Shown piece after piece: positions 6,388 through 14,570 of a DNA stretch of 28,928 nucleotides. Positions within the stretch are counted from its first letter, which is position 1, and every line of letters starts with the position of its first letter. The notes under the pieces were generated by a model, which was not told where the DNA came from, did not search any database, and worked only from the letters and a program-made list of their open reading frames with translations. This DNA comes from Firmicutes bacterium CAG:582 (lineage in GTDB: Bacteria > Bacillota_I > Bacilli_A > RF39 > UBA660). The translations under genes and the position numbers were made by a program. Where the stretch lies: assembly GCA_000435515.1 (NCBI GenBank), contig FR884153.1, positions 1 to 28,928 of the forward strand, in the 5' to 3' direction.

Positions 6388-7569
6388 ATGAGTAATTATG
6401 TTTATAAAAATCTAGTGAGAAATAGAAAAAACTTTTTCTTTATAATGATATTTTCCATTTTAATTACATTATTCACAGTAACATTAAATTTCTATCAATC
6501 GTATAAGAAAATGATAAATGATGGTTTAAAAAATGATTTACTATATAGAAATATTTTATTAGCTCCAGTAGATAAATATGGTAAACAAATTCAAGATATT
6601 GAAAGCTTAATTAAAATAGATCATATTGTAGACATTCATGATATTAAATATGATTCTATAGATTTGTATGCAAAGGAATATAAAAATAAAAATCATGAAG
6701 GAATTATTGAGTTCTCATATGGAGTTGAAAGTATAAAAAGTATTATTGGGAAGAGTCAAATATCATCAGGAGAGTTAATATGTTCCAAGAATTTTTATCC
6801 GAGTTTTGAGTTAGCGAAAAATAGAAAGTTTTTTTATAATGAAGAAATATTAAATAAAAGCATAACAATAGAAGAGCCAATATACAGAAGGGTATCGGGT
6901 AAATATAAAGATACCAAAATGAAATATGTTAAGACCTTTAAAGTCGCCGGCTTATATGATCCCGTAGTGACAGGAAGCACGTTAAACACATGTTATGCAA
7001 CAAATGAAGATATGAAAGAAATTTACGATACTCTTTATATAGATTTAAACCCTGATTCCTTAACTTCGTATGTTGTGACTGTTGATAAGTATGAGAATGT
7101 CAAAGAGGTTATAAAAAATTTAAAAAATAGAAATTATGTTGTAAATACTCAAGTAGTAAATGATTCTACTTTATATAATAAAATTAAATTTATTTCAACT
7201 ATTACGATGATATCAATTATTATTATATTTTTGCTCATTTCATTCTTTTATATAAAGAAAACTACAATAGATTCAAGTAAAGAACTAAATTTATTAAAAT
7301 ATATTGGAATAGAAAATGAAAAAATATTAAAGATGGAAACAACTAAAATTTTAATGCTTTTGTTATTTGGATATTTTTCTGGAAGCCTTTTATATATTTT
7401 GGTGGTATCAGCTATAAAAATATCACTTCATGATTATTTAATGTTTAATAGTTATGTTGTAAATTATAAATTATGGTTATTAATTGCATCTATACCTTAC
7501 ATTATTATTGCATATTTACTAGCTCATGTCTTAATTTCTAAATATGTAACAAGGGATAACAAGAAATGA
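6388..7569 (+). CDS. FtsX/MacB-like ABC transporter permease
   Basis: A 393-residue membrane protein with the four-span FtsX layout: span 1 at about 15-36, a large extracytoplasmic domain at about 37-265, then spans at about 269-289, 321-343 and 362-384. The cytoplasmic segment between spans 2 and 3 (KELNLLKYIGIENEKILKMETTK) matches the coupling helix typical of FtsX-type permeases. It starts directly after the ATPase gene and overlaps the next gene by 4 bases (ATGA). It most likely works with the 5739 ATPase; export versus resistance cannot be told from sequence. Confidence 0.85.
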   Translation: MSNYVYKNLVRNRKNFFFIMIFSILITLFTVTLNFYQSYKKMINDGLKNDLLYRNILLAPVDKYGKQIQDIESLIKIDHIVDIHDIKYDSIDLYAKEYKNKNHEGIIEFSYGVESIKSIIGKSQISSGELICSKNFYPSFELAKNRKFFYNEEILNKSITIEEPIYRRVSGKYKDTKMKYVKTFKVAGLYDPVVTGSTLNTCYATNEDMKEIYDTLYIDLNPDSLTSYVVTVDKYENVKEVIKNLKNRNYVVNTQVVNDSTLYNKIKFISTITMISIIIIFLLISFFYIKKTTIDSSKELNLLKYIGIENEKILKMETTKILMLLLFGYFSGSLLYILVVSAIKISLHDYLMFNSYVVNYKLWLLIASIPYIIIAYLLAHVLISKYVTRDNKK

Positions 7570-8372
7570 TTATAAAAAGTTTTTATAGAAGAAAGAGTAC
7601 TAAAATTTATTTTATACTTATAAGCCTTATATCATTTTTTATACTATCTTTATGTTTCTATATACACTACCTAAATTCCATAGTAAGTAATAATGATAGG
7701 TTAATATATTTTAAAAATGCAACAGCAAATTATGAACTTGAAGATGCTTGTACATTAGTTAATATAAAATCTTCTGACTTAAAAATTTATTTAGAAGAAT
7801 ATGAACTTTCTAATAGAGCAATAATGAAAATGATGTCAAATCTAGCTGAAAATAATGTAGTAATAAATTTGGAAAATAAAATAGATTTAACTAGTTTTAA
7901 AAAATCGATTATTATTTATAACCAAAATAAACAAATAGAATTAAATATTCAAGAAATAAATCAAACTGGAAATTATAATTATCTTTATGTATCTAAAAAA
8001 ATATTTTATGAATTATGGGATAAAAAAACCTATTGTGTTGATGAAAAAAAATATAAGAATGATGGAACAGAAATTACGATTTTGGAAAATACTTCTTATG
8101 AAGAAGAATCTAAAACACTCGATATAAAGAAAAAAATTCAAATATTAAAAGTATTTTTGTGCTTTGTTATTATAACCAGTTTAGTAATTCTAATCACAAT
8201 TATAAAAAATATTCTGTTTGATCTAAAAAAAGAAAGAGAACTTCTTTATATTTTAGGAATAAGAAGATTAACAATATTCTATTATAATTTTATTAGAATG
8301 ATATCCTTATTTATTTTACCGCTAATTTTTGTTCTTATTAGTTTTATTAAATTGATATTTGAAGGGAGGTGA
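7566..8372 (+). CDS. short FtsX-like permease partner with three membrane spans
   Basis: A 268-residue protein with span 1 at about 14-36, an extracytoplasmic region at about 37-190, and spans at about 194-216 and 245-264. The cytoplasmic loop KKERELLYILGIRRLTIFYYNFIRM is FtsX-like. The fourth span expected of an FtsX permease is missing, and the last codons (E-G-R-stop) are formed by the SD of the next gene. It may have lost its C-terminus or form an asymmetric pair with the 393-residue permease. Together the two have 661 residues, close to single-chain bacteriocin-associated membrane proteins of lactococcin-972-type loci; that parallel is speculative. Confidence 0.75.
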   Translation: MIIKSFYRRKSTKIYFILISLISFFILSLCFYIHYLNSIVSNNDRLIYFKNATANYELEDACTLVNIKSSDLKIYLEEYELSNRAIMKMMSNLAENNVVINLENKIDLTSFKKSIIIYNQNKQIELNIQEINQTGNYNYLYVSKKIFYELWDKKTYCVDEKKYKNDGTEITILENTSYEEESKTLDIKKKIQILKVFLCFVIITSLVILITIIKNILFDLKKERELLYILGIRRLTIFYYNFIRMISLFILPLIFVLISFIKLIFEGR

Positions 8373-8380
8373 TGTAGTAA

Positions 8381-8776
8381 ATGAAAAGAATATCTTTATT
8401 TATCTTAGCTGTTGTAGTATGCGGTTTTTTTAGTAGTAATGTAGATGCAAAATCTTTAAGAGGTGTAACTTTAAGAAACAATGCTGATGTTGAAAATATT
8501 GTAAAATATAAAACTGAAGCATTGTTTCATACTTCGGTATTAGCAACTTCTATGAACGCAAGTGAAATTTCAATTGGAAATACAATTCAACGAAAAAATA
8601 GTAAAGGGAATTGGGTTAATAAAGCTCAAGTTTATCCATTGATAAAGAAATTAAATATTGGATATGAAAGCAATTTCAATTTATATTCAACTGCTGATAC
8701 AAGATCTATTTGGTTAAATGTAACGCCAGGAACGACCTTGGTTGGTAATCTATATATAAATAATGGACATGCTTAG
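8381..8776 (+). CDS. secreted cationic small protein, unknown function
   Basis: A 131-residue protein with a clear signal peptide: MKR, a hydrophobic core and a VDA-K cleavage site at about 23/24. The mature ~108 residues have no Cys, two Trp, many Asn/Ser/Thr and a net positive charge of about +6. I do not recognise a family. The C-terminal half looks beta-rich. Its SD is the strongest nearby (GGGAGGTGAT) and overlaps the stop of the permease gene, so it is co-transcribed with the ABC system and probably translated well. Possible roles are a bacteriocin-like effector, a substrate of the transporter or a cell-surface partner; none is shown. Confidence 0.75.
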   Translation: MKRISLFILAVVVCGFFSSNVDAKSLRGVTLRNNADVENIVKYKTEALFHTSVLATSMNASEISIGNTIQRKNSKGNWVNKAQVYPLIKKLNIGYESNFNLYSTADTRSIWLNVTPGTTLVGNLYINNGHA

Positions 8777-8780
8777 AATT

Positions 8781-8820
8781 AAAAAGAATAAAGCAAAAAT
8801 AAAAAGCTTTATTCTTTTTT
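8781..8820 (+). terminator. strong terminator closing the ABC/secreted-protein operon
   Basis: A perfect 14-bp stem pairs AAAAAGAATAAAGC (8781-8794) with GCTTTATTCTTTTT (8806-8819), with an 11-base loop and a T tail. The tail runs directly into the promoter of the next gene. Confidence 0.92.
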
Positions 8821-8824
8821 ATGC

Positions 8825-8830
8825 TATAAT
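8825..8830 (+). promoter_or_regulatory. extended -10 promoter of the pilin-like gene
   Basis: ATGCTATAAT with TATAAT at 8825-8830, 15 bases before the ATG at 8846. The surrounding 26 bases (8815-8840) match 5302-5327 at 25 positions. Confidence 0.65.
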
Positions 8831-8845
8831 GTTTATGGTGATATT

Positions 8846-9184
8846 ATGAAAAAAATGATGGCAGCTTGGTTAACTATCACATCCATGTTAATATTATCAT
8901 TGCTTTTTATTGGATTAAATGTTGAAAAACATAATAAGGAATATAAGACTTTGGAAAATGATTTAGTTGAAGCAGCTGATGTATATATAAAAACTAAAGA
9001 TGTTGACATTAAAGCAAATGAATCAAAAAAAATATCAATGGATATGCTTATAGAAGAAAATATCATAAAAAGTGACAAAAAAGATAAGTTAAAATGTGAT
9101 GGTTATGTCATTGTTAAAAAGAAAATCAATAAGCTAGATTTTAGTCCATATATTAAATGTGATGAATATGAAACAATGGAGTAA
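8846..9184 (+). CDS. small membrane-anchored protein, possibly pilin-like
   Basis: A 112-residue protein with an N-terminal hydrophobic segment at about 5-24 (MMAAWLTITSMLILSLLFIG) followed by a helical stretch with LENDLVEAADVYI, as in the exposed helix of type IV pilin-like proteins. The C-terminal part has two Cys (LKCDGYVIVKKK and YIKCDEYET), which could form a disulfide loop. There is no clear G/A-FTLxE prepilin cleavage motif, so the pilin assignment is weak; a simple membrane-anchored extracellular protein is equally possible. It has its own promoter. Confidence 0.6.
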   Translation: MKKMMAAWLTITSMLILSLLFIGLNVEKHNKEYKTLENDLVEAADVYIKTKDVDIKANESKKISMDMLIEENIIKSDKKDKLKCDGYVIVKKKINKLDFSPYIKCDEYETME

Positions 9185-9226
9185 TATATTTACTCTTATT
9201 TTCATAAAATTAACTGTAAAAAAATG

Positions 9227-9255
9227 TTGACTATTTTTTTATTTTTTGATATATT
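9227..9255 (+). promoter_or_regulatory. promoter of the str operon
   Basis: TTGACT (9227-9232), a 17-base T-rich spacer and TATATT (9250-9255). About 90 bases of leader follow before rpsL. Confidence 0.8.
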
Positions 9256-9275
9256 ATAAGCGCGTTTGAAATTAG

Positions 9276-9332
9276 GTTTTACCTCGGTAAAACTATATTT
9301 TAAGGAGAATTCGATACACCAGGGAGTGTGTA
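9276..9332 (+). promoter_or_regulatory. structured rpsL leader with two hairpins
   Basis: The first hairpin is GTTTTAC (9276-9282), loop CTCG, GTAAAAC (9287-9293), a perfect 7-bp stem. The second is TACAC (9315-9319) with GTGTA (9328-9332). An SD-like AAGGAG (9302-9307) has no start codon in range; the true SD is GGAAGG at 9337-9342. Neither hairpin has a T-run, so this is not a simple attenuator. A protein-binding autoregulatory site is possible. Confidence 0.45.
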
Positions 9333-9350
9333 CGTAGGAAGGAAAATATT

Positions 9351-9764
9351 ATGACTACTATTAATCAATTAGTTAGAAAGAAAAGAGCTAAAAAGGTTCG
9401 TAAGGGTAAAAGTCCAGTATTAAACGTTGGATTTAACTCAATGGAAAGAAAAGCAACTGATACAAACCACCCACAAATGCGTGGTGTATGTACTCGTGTT
9501 GGTACTAAGACTCCAAAGAAACCAAACTCAGCATTAAGAAAATATGCTCGTGTTAGATTATCTAATGGACGTGAAGTTGATACTTATATTCCAGGTGAAG
9601 GACATAACTTACAAGAACACAGTGTTGTATTAGTACGTGGTGGACGTGTTAAAGACTTAATCGGTGTTCGTTATCATGTAATCCGTGGTGCTCTTGATAC
9701 TCAAGGCGTTAATGAACGTAAAAAGAGTAGAAGTAAATACGGAACTAAAAAACCAAAAAAATAA
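9351..9764 (+). CDS. rpsL: 30S ribosomal protein S12
   Basis: S12 lines the decoding centre. The 137-residue protein carries the invariant segments TNQ-like INQLVRKKR, CTRVGTKTPKKPNSALRKYA and the streptomycin-region loops with KPNSALRK and VRGGRVKDL. The wild-type lysines are present, so no classical streptomycin-resistance change is visible. It is the first gene of the str operon; rpsG follows after 26 bases. Confidence 0.98.
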   Translation: MTTINQLVRKKRAKKVRKGKSPVLNVGFNSMERKATDTNHPQMRGVCTRVGTKTPKKPNSALRKYARVRLSNGREVDTYIPGEGHNLQEHSVVLVRGGRVKDLIGVRYHVIRGALDTQGVNERKKSRSKYGTKKPKK

Positions 9765-9790
9765 AATAGAAAATAAGGAGGAAAGAAAAT

Positions 9791-10258
9791 ATGCGTAAAA
9801 GACGTGCTGAAAAGCGTGACGTATTACCTGACGCTATTTACAATAGTAAAGTAGTTACTAAGTTAATCAATACTATTATGTTGGATGGTAAAAAAGGTAC
9901 TGCTGAAAAAATTCTATATGGCGCATTTGATAGAATTAAAGAACAAACTGGTTCTGAACCTATGGATGTATACAATAAAGCAATGGAAAATATTAAACCA
10001 GCTTTAGAAGTTAAATCACGTCGTGTTGGTGGATCAAATGTTCAAGTTCCAATCGAAGTAAGCGATGAAAGAGCTCAAACTCTTGCACTTAGATGGTTGG
10101 TTAATTATGCTAGAAACGGCCGTGGTAAAACTATGGAAGAAAAACTAGCAAATGAAATTATGGATGCTGCAAATGGTGTTGGTGGAGCTGTTAAAAAACG
10201 TGAAGATACTCACAGAATGGCTGAAGCTAATAAAGCATTTGCTCATATGAGATGGTAG
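9791..10258 (+). CDS. rpsG: 30S ribosomal protein S7
   Basis: S7 nucleates assembly of the 30S head. At 155 residues it is full length, starting MRKRRAEKRDVLPDAIYNSK and carrying KSRRVGGSNVQVPIEV and the C-terminal HRMAEANKAFAHMRW. A strong AAGGAGG SD precedes it. Its stop TAG lies inside the AGGTG SD of fusA. Confidence 0.98.
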   Translation: MRKRRAEKRDVLPDAIYNSKVVTKLINTIMLDGKKGTAEKILYGAFDRIKEQTGSEPMDVYNKAMENIKPALEVKSRRVGGSNVQVPIEVSDERAQTLALRWLVNYARNGRGKTMEEKLANEIMDAANGVGGAVKKREDTHRMAEANKAFAHMRW

Positions 10259-10267
10259 GTGTTTTAA

Positions 10268-12340
10268 ATGGCTAGAGATGTTAGTATTGATAAGATAAGA
10301 AATATCGGTATCATGGCCCACATAGATGCAGGTAAAACAACTACAACTGAAAGAATTTTATACCTAACTGGTATAACTCATAAAATTGGTGAGACTCATG
10401 AAGGTGAATCTCAAATGGACTGGATGGAACAAGAAAAGGAAAGAGGTATAACAATTACTTCTGCCGCTACTACTTGCCATTGGAAAGGATATAGATTAAA
10501 TATTATCGATACTCCAGGACACGTAGACTTTACTATCGAAGTTCAAAGAAGCTTAAGAGTTCTAGACGGAGCTGTAGCATTAATCGATGCTCAAGCTGGT
10601 GTTGAACCTCAAACAGAAACAGTTTGGAGACAAGCTAATGAATATAAAGTTCCAAGAATGATTTGTGCTAATAAGATGGAAAAATTAGGAGCTGACTTCT
10701 ACTTTAGTTTAAAAACTATTAAAGAAAGATTAGGTGCTAATGGACAACCAATCATGTTACCAATCGGAGCAGAATCAGAATATTCTGGTTATGTTGACCT
10801 AGTAACTATGAAAGCATACGAATACGATGGAACAGAAAAACAAGAATTAAAAGAAATTCCTATCCCAGCTGATATGGAAGCTAAATCAAATGAATACAGA
10901 ACTAAGTTAATTGAAGCTGTTGCTGATTTTGATGAAGACTTAATGATGACATATCTTGATGGTGGTGAAATAACTGTTGACAGATTAAAAGCTGCTATTA
11001 GAAAATGTACATTATCTGTTGATTTCTTCCCAGTATTATGTGCTGATGCATTAGGAAATAAAGGTACTAGAACATTACTTGATGCAATTATTGACTACTT
11101 ACCAGCACCAACTGACGTTGAAGCTATCGACTGTGTTGATAAAAATGGTAACGATGTTAAGAGACATCCAAGTGATTCTGAACCATTTACTGCTTTAGCA
11201 TTCAAGATTATGACTGACCCATTCGTTGGAAGACTTTCATTCTTCAGAGTTTATTCTGGTGTACTTACAAGTGGATCATATGTATTAAACTCAACTAAGA
11301 ATGAAAAAGAAAGAATTGGTCGTATTCTACAAATGCATGCAAATCAAAGAAAAGAAATCACTGAAGTTTATGCAGGTGAAATTGCTGCTGCTGTAGGTTT
11401 AAAGAACACTACTACTGCTGATACATTATGTGATGAAAAAAATCCATGTATCATGAAAGGTATGGAATTCCCAGAACCAGTTATTGATATTGCAATTGAA
11501 CCAAAGAGCAAAAACGATCAAGATAAGATGGCAATTGCTATCCAAAAACTTGTTGAAGAGGACCCAACTCTAAGAGTTAAAACTGATTCTGAAACAGGTC
11601 AAACAGTTCTATCTGGTATGGGTGAGTTACACTTAGACATTATCGTTGATAGAATGAGAAGAGAATTTAACGTAGATTGTAATAAAGGTAGACCTCAAGT
11701 TGCTTATCGTGAAACTATTACTGTTCCTGGTGACTGTGAAGGTAAATACATTAAACAATCAGGTGGACGTGGACAATATGGACATGTTTGGGTTAAATTT
11801 GAACCAAATCCAGGTAAAGGATATGAATTCGTTGATGGTATCGTTGGTGGAGTTGTTCCAAGAGAATATATTCCAGTAACTGATAAAGGATTACAAGAAG
11901 CAATGCAAGGTGGTATTCTTGCTGGATATCCATTAGTTGATGTTAAAGCTACATTATTTGATGGTTCATACCATGATGTAGACTCATCAGAAATGGCATT
12001 CAAAATTGCTGCTTCAATGGCTTTAAAAGAAGCTAAGAATAAATGTAAAGCTGTTTTACTTGAACCAATAATGAAAGTTGTTGTAGACGTTCCTGAAGAA
12101 TATTTAGGAAATGTTATGGGTGACTTAACTAGTAGACGTGGACGTCCACTTGGACAAGAATCTATCGGTAATACTTTAAGAATTATCGCTATGGTACCAC
12201 TTTCAGAAATGTTCGGTTATGCAACTGACCTAAGAAGTAATACTCAAGGTAGAGGAACATTCCAAATGGAAAAAGATCACTATGAAGAAGTTCCTAAAAA
12301 CATAGCTGAAGAAATTATCAAGAAGAATAGTGTAAACTAA
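10268..12340 (+). CDS. fusA: elongation factor G
   Basis: The translocation GTPase, 690 residues and full length. The G domain has AHIDAGKTTTTERIL (G1), the switch-I threonine in RGITITSAATTC, DTPGHVDFT (G3) and ANKMEKLGADF, an NKxx variant of G4 (NKME instead of the usual NKMD). Domains II-V follow, with GMGELHLDI and the SGGRGQYGHVW segment of domain IV. It starts 9 bases after rpsG. A separate tuf promoter lies downstream. Confidence 0.98.
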   Translation: MARDVSIDKIRNIGIMAHIDAGKTTTTERILYLTGITHKIGETHEGESQMDWMEQEKERGITITSAATTCHWKGYRLNIIDTPGHVDFTIEVQRSLRVLDGAVALIDAQAGVEPQTETVWRQANEYKVPRMICANKMEKLGADFYFSLKTIKERLGANGQPIMLPIGAESEYSGYVDLVTMKAYEYDGTEKQELKEIPIPADMEAKSNEYRTKLIEAVADFDEDLMMTYLDGGEITVDRLKAAIRKCTLSVDFFPVLCADALGNKGTRTLLDAIIDYLPAPTDVEAIDCVDKNGNDVKRHPSDSEPFTALAFKIMTDPFVGRLSFFRVYSGVLTSGSYVLNSTKNEKERIGRILQMHANQRKEITEVYAGEIAAAVGLKNTTTADTLCDEKNPCIMKGMEFPEPVIDIAIEPKSKNDQDKMAIAIQKLVEEDPTLRVKTDSETGQTVLSGMGELHLDIIVDRMRREFNVDCNKGRPQVAYRETITVPGDCEGKYIKQSGGRGQYGHVWVKFEPNPGKGYEFVDGIVGGVVPREYIPVTDKGLQEAMQGGILAGYPLVDVKATLFDGSYHDVDSSEMAFKIAASMALKEAKNKCKAVLLEPIMKVVVDVPEEYLGNVMGDLTSRRGRPLGQESIGNTLRIIAMVPLSEMFGYATDLRSNTQGRGTFQMEKDHYEEVPKNIAEEIIKKNSVN

Positions 12341-12350
12341 GAATAATTAC

Positions 12351-12393
12351 TTGATTTTATGTCAAGAATTAGATAAAATAAATTTGTTATAAT
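12351..12393 (+). promoter_or_regulatory. internal promoter(s) for tuf
   Basis: TTGATT (12351-12356), a 17-base spacer and TAAAAT (12374-12379). A second -10-like TGTTATAAT ends at 12393. EF-Tu is needed in excess over EF-G, which fits a separate promoter. Confidence 0.6.
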
Positions 12394-12420
12394 TAAAAAA
12401 GGAAATTGGAGGAAAATATT

Positions 12421-13590
12421 ATGGCAAGAGAAAAATTTGACCGTAGTAAACCACATGTTAACATTGGTACAATCGGACATGTTGACCATGGTAAAACTAC
12501 ATTAACTGCTGCTATTTCTAAAGAATTCTCAAAGAACTTCATGGATTATGCAGCAATCGATAGTGCTCCTGAAGAAAGAGAAAGAGGAATCACTATCAAT
12601 ACAGCTCACATTGAGTATGAAACTGCTAACAGACATTATGCTCACGTTGACTGTCCAGGACATGCTGACTATGTTAAAAACATGATCACAGGTGCTGCTC
12701 AAATGGATGGTGCTATCTTAGTTGTATCTGCAGCTGATGGTGCAATGCCACAAACAAGAGAACATATCTTACTATCAAGACAAGTTGGTGTTCCTAAAAT
12801 TGTTGTTTACATGAATAAATGTGACCAAGTTGATGACCCAGAAATTCTTGATTTAGTAGAAATGGAAATTAGAGAATTACTTGGAGAATATGGATTTGAT
12901 CCAGAATGTCCAGTAATTAGAGGATCAGCATTAAAGGCTCTTGAAGGAGACCCAGAAGCTGTTAAATCAATTCATGACTTAATGGATGCTGTTGATTCTT
13001 ATATTGATACTCCAGAAAGAGATACTGATAAACCTTTCTTAATGAGTATTGAAGACGTATTTACTATTTCAGGACGTGGAACTGTTGTTACAGGACGTGT
13101 TGAACGTGGTAGATTAAACTTAAATGACGAAGTTGAAATCGTTGGATTAAAACCAACTAAGAAGACTGTTGTAACTGGTATCGAAATGTTCAGAAAATCA
13201 TTAGATTACGCTGAATCTGGAGATAACGCTGGTGTACTACTTCGTGGTATTGCTAGAGAAGATGTTGAACGTGGTCAAGTATTATGTAAACCAGGTTCAG
13301 TTACTCCTCATACAACATTCAAAGCAAGTGTTTATGTTCTATCTAAAGAAGAAGGTGGAAGACATACTCCATTCTTCACAAAATATCGTCCACAATTCTA
13401 TTTCAGAACTACTGACGTAACTGGTACTATCGAGTTACCTGAAGGTGTTGAAATGGTTATGCCTGGTGATAACGTAGAAATGACTGTTGAGTTAATTGCT
13501 CCAGTTGCACTTGAAAACGGAACTAAGTTCTCTATCCGTGAAGGTGGAAGAACTGTTGGTTCAGGTGTTGTTACTGAAATCATTAAGTAA
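12421..13590 (+). CDS. tuf: elongation factor Tu
   Basis: EF-Tu delivers aminoacyl-tRNA. The 389-residue protein has G1 GHVDHGKTT, switch I RERGITINTAHIEY, G3 DCPGHADYVKNM, G4 NKCD, and domains II/III ending IREGGRTVGSGVVTEIIK. The ATG at 12421 is preferred to the in-frame ATG at 12406 because MAREKFDRSKPHVNIG is the conserved start and GGAGG lies at 12407-12411. It is the last gene of the str operon. NKCD with Cys at G4 is common in EF-Tu. Confidence 0.98.
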   Translation: MAREKFDRSKPHVNIGTIGHVDHGKTTLTAAISKEFSKNFMDYAAIDSAPEERERGITINTAHIEYETANRHYAHVDCPGHADYVKNMITGAAQMDGAILVVSAADGAMPQTREHILLSRQVGVPKIVVYMNKCDQVDDPEILDLVEMEIRELLGEYGFDPECPVIRGSALKALEGDPEAVKSIHDLMDAVDSYIDTPERDTDKPFLMSIEDVFTISGRGTVVTGRVERGRLNLNDEVEIVGLKPTKKTVVTGIEMFRKSLDYAESGDNAGVLLRGIAREDVERGQVLCKPGSVTPHTTFKASVYVLSKEEGGRHTPFFTKYRPQFYFRTTDVTGTIELPEGVEMVMPGDNVEMTVELIAPVALENGTKFSIREGGRTVGSGVVTEIIK

Positions 13591-13608
13591 TTAAACTAAA
13601 TTAATTAA

Positions 13609-13635
13609 AAACTCTACTTTTGTAGAGTTTTTTTT
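13609..13635 (+). terminator. intrinsic terminator after tuf
   Basis: AAACTCTAC (13609-13617), a TTTT loop and GTAGAGTTT (13622-13630), with T to 13635. The stem and loop are identical to the rplL terminator, and the T-run merges into the next -35. Confidence 0.92.
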
Positions 13636-13662
13636 GACATTGAGTATTACATAAGTTAAAAT
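13634..13662 (+). promoter_or_regulatory. promoter of the YitT-family gene
   Basis: Consensus TTGACA (13634-13639), a 17-base spacer and TAAAAT (13657-13662); the ATG follows 17 bases later. The first two T of the -35 are also the end of the tuf terminator T-run. Confidence 0.85.
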
Positions 13663-13679
13663 TATTCTAGAGTGATACT

Positions 13680-14570
13680 ATGAAAAATATAAGTGATATT
13701 AGTAGTACAATATTAGATCAAGTTACCAAAAAAAATCGCATACAAAGGATAATTGTATGCATTTTAGGATGCTTAATAATAGCAATAGCATATAATACAT
13801 TTCTTGTACCTAATAATTTAGTAACTGGTGGAGTAGGTGGATTAGCAATTATCGTTTCCAAGTTTACCGGAATAAACCCTGTTATATTTATTGATATTGT
13901 TTCTGCTTTATTGATTATAGTTTCGTTTCTACTTATAGGAAGAACTAAAACTTTTCATTCAGTGTTTGGTTTTGCAGCGTATGCTATACTTGCTTCTCTT
14001 ACTGAACCATTAACAGATATTATAAAAGTTAACTTGGATTCATATCTTTTTACAGTTATAATATTTTCCATTATTTCTGGACTAGGTTCTGGACTAGTTT
14101 ACAAATCCGGTTTTAATACAGGTGGAATGGATTCTTTAATTCAAATTTCTCAAAAATATATTCCTGTATCAACAACTAAACTATCAAATATATTTAATTT
14201 AATTATAATTGTTATAGGAGCTGTTATATTTGGTATACCTAAAACGATTTATGCTATTATTTACCTTAAAATTGTTAACTTGGTATCTGATAAAATAATG
14301 TTGGGAACTTCCAATAGAAAAATATGCTTTATCGAAACAACAAAAACAAAAGACATTGAAAGCTACATAAAAGATGACTTAGAGCTAGGTTTTACTATTA
14401 TAAAAACTACAAATAATTATTTAATAATGTGTGTTGTACCAACTGATCGTTTCTATACTTTTAAACACGATTTACTCAAAATAGATAACAATTGTTTTAT
14501 AACAACAAATGATTGTTATACAGTTGAAGGTGGAAGTGTTAATCCTTTGATTGATCTAACGGATCTTTAA
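13680..14570 (+). CDS. YitT family membrane protein (DUF161/DUF2179)
   Basis: A 296-residue protein. About five to six membrane spans lie in residues 20-205, with the YitT signature NTFLVPNNLVTGGVGGLAII and YKSGFNTGGMDSL. A C-terminal soluble DUF2179 domain follows at about 212-285 (RKICFIETTKTKDIESYIKD, then YTVEGGSVNPL). Family members are widespread in Firmicutes and lack an agreed function; transport has been proposed. The gene is monocistronic and its 3' end overlaps the convergent gene by 32 bases. Confidence 0.9.
   Translation: MKNISDISSTILDQVTKKNRIQRIIVCILGCLIIAIAYNTFLVPNNLVTGGVGGLAIIVSKFTGINPVIFIDIVSALLIIVSFLLIGRTKTFHSVFGFAAYAILASLTEPLTDIIKVNLDSYLFTVIIFSIISGLGSGLVYKSGFNTGGMDSLIQISQKYIPVSTTKLSNIFNLIIIVIGAVIFGIPKTIYAIIYLKIVNLVSDKIMLGTSNRKICFIETTKTKDIESYIKDDLELGFTIIKTTNNYLIMCVVPTDRFYTFKHDLLKIDNNCFITTNDCYTVEGGSVNPLIDLTDL

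Noticed and set aside
11704..12003. Minus-strand ORF of 99 codons within fusA
   Set aside because: Antisense shadow of conserved EF-G coding sequence, with no SD or promoter.
13232..13420. Second frame ORF inside tuf
   Set aside because: Out-of-frame shadow of EF-Tu.
13539..13541. Ser in the FSIREGG motif of EF-Tu (E. coli Ala375, a kirromycin-resistance position)
   Set aside because: As I recall, Ser is usual here in Bacillus-type EF-Tu, so it is not evidence of resistance.
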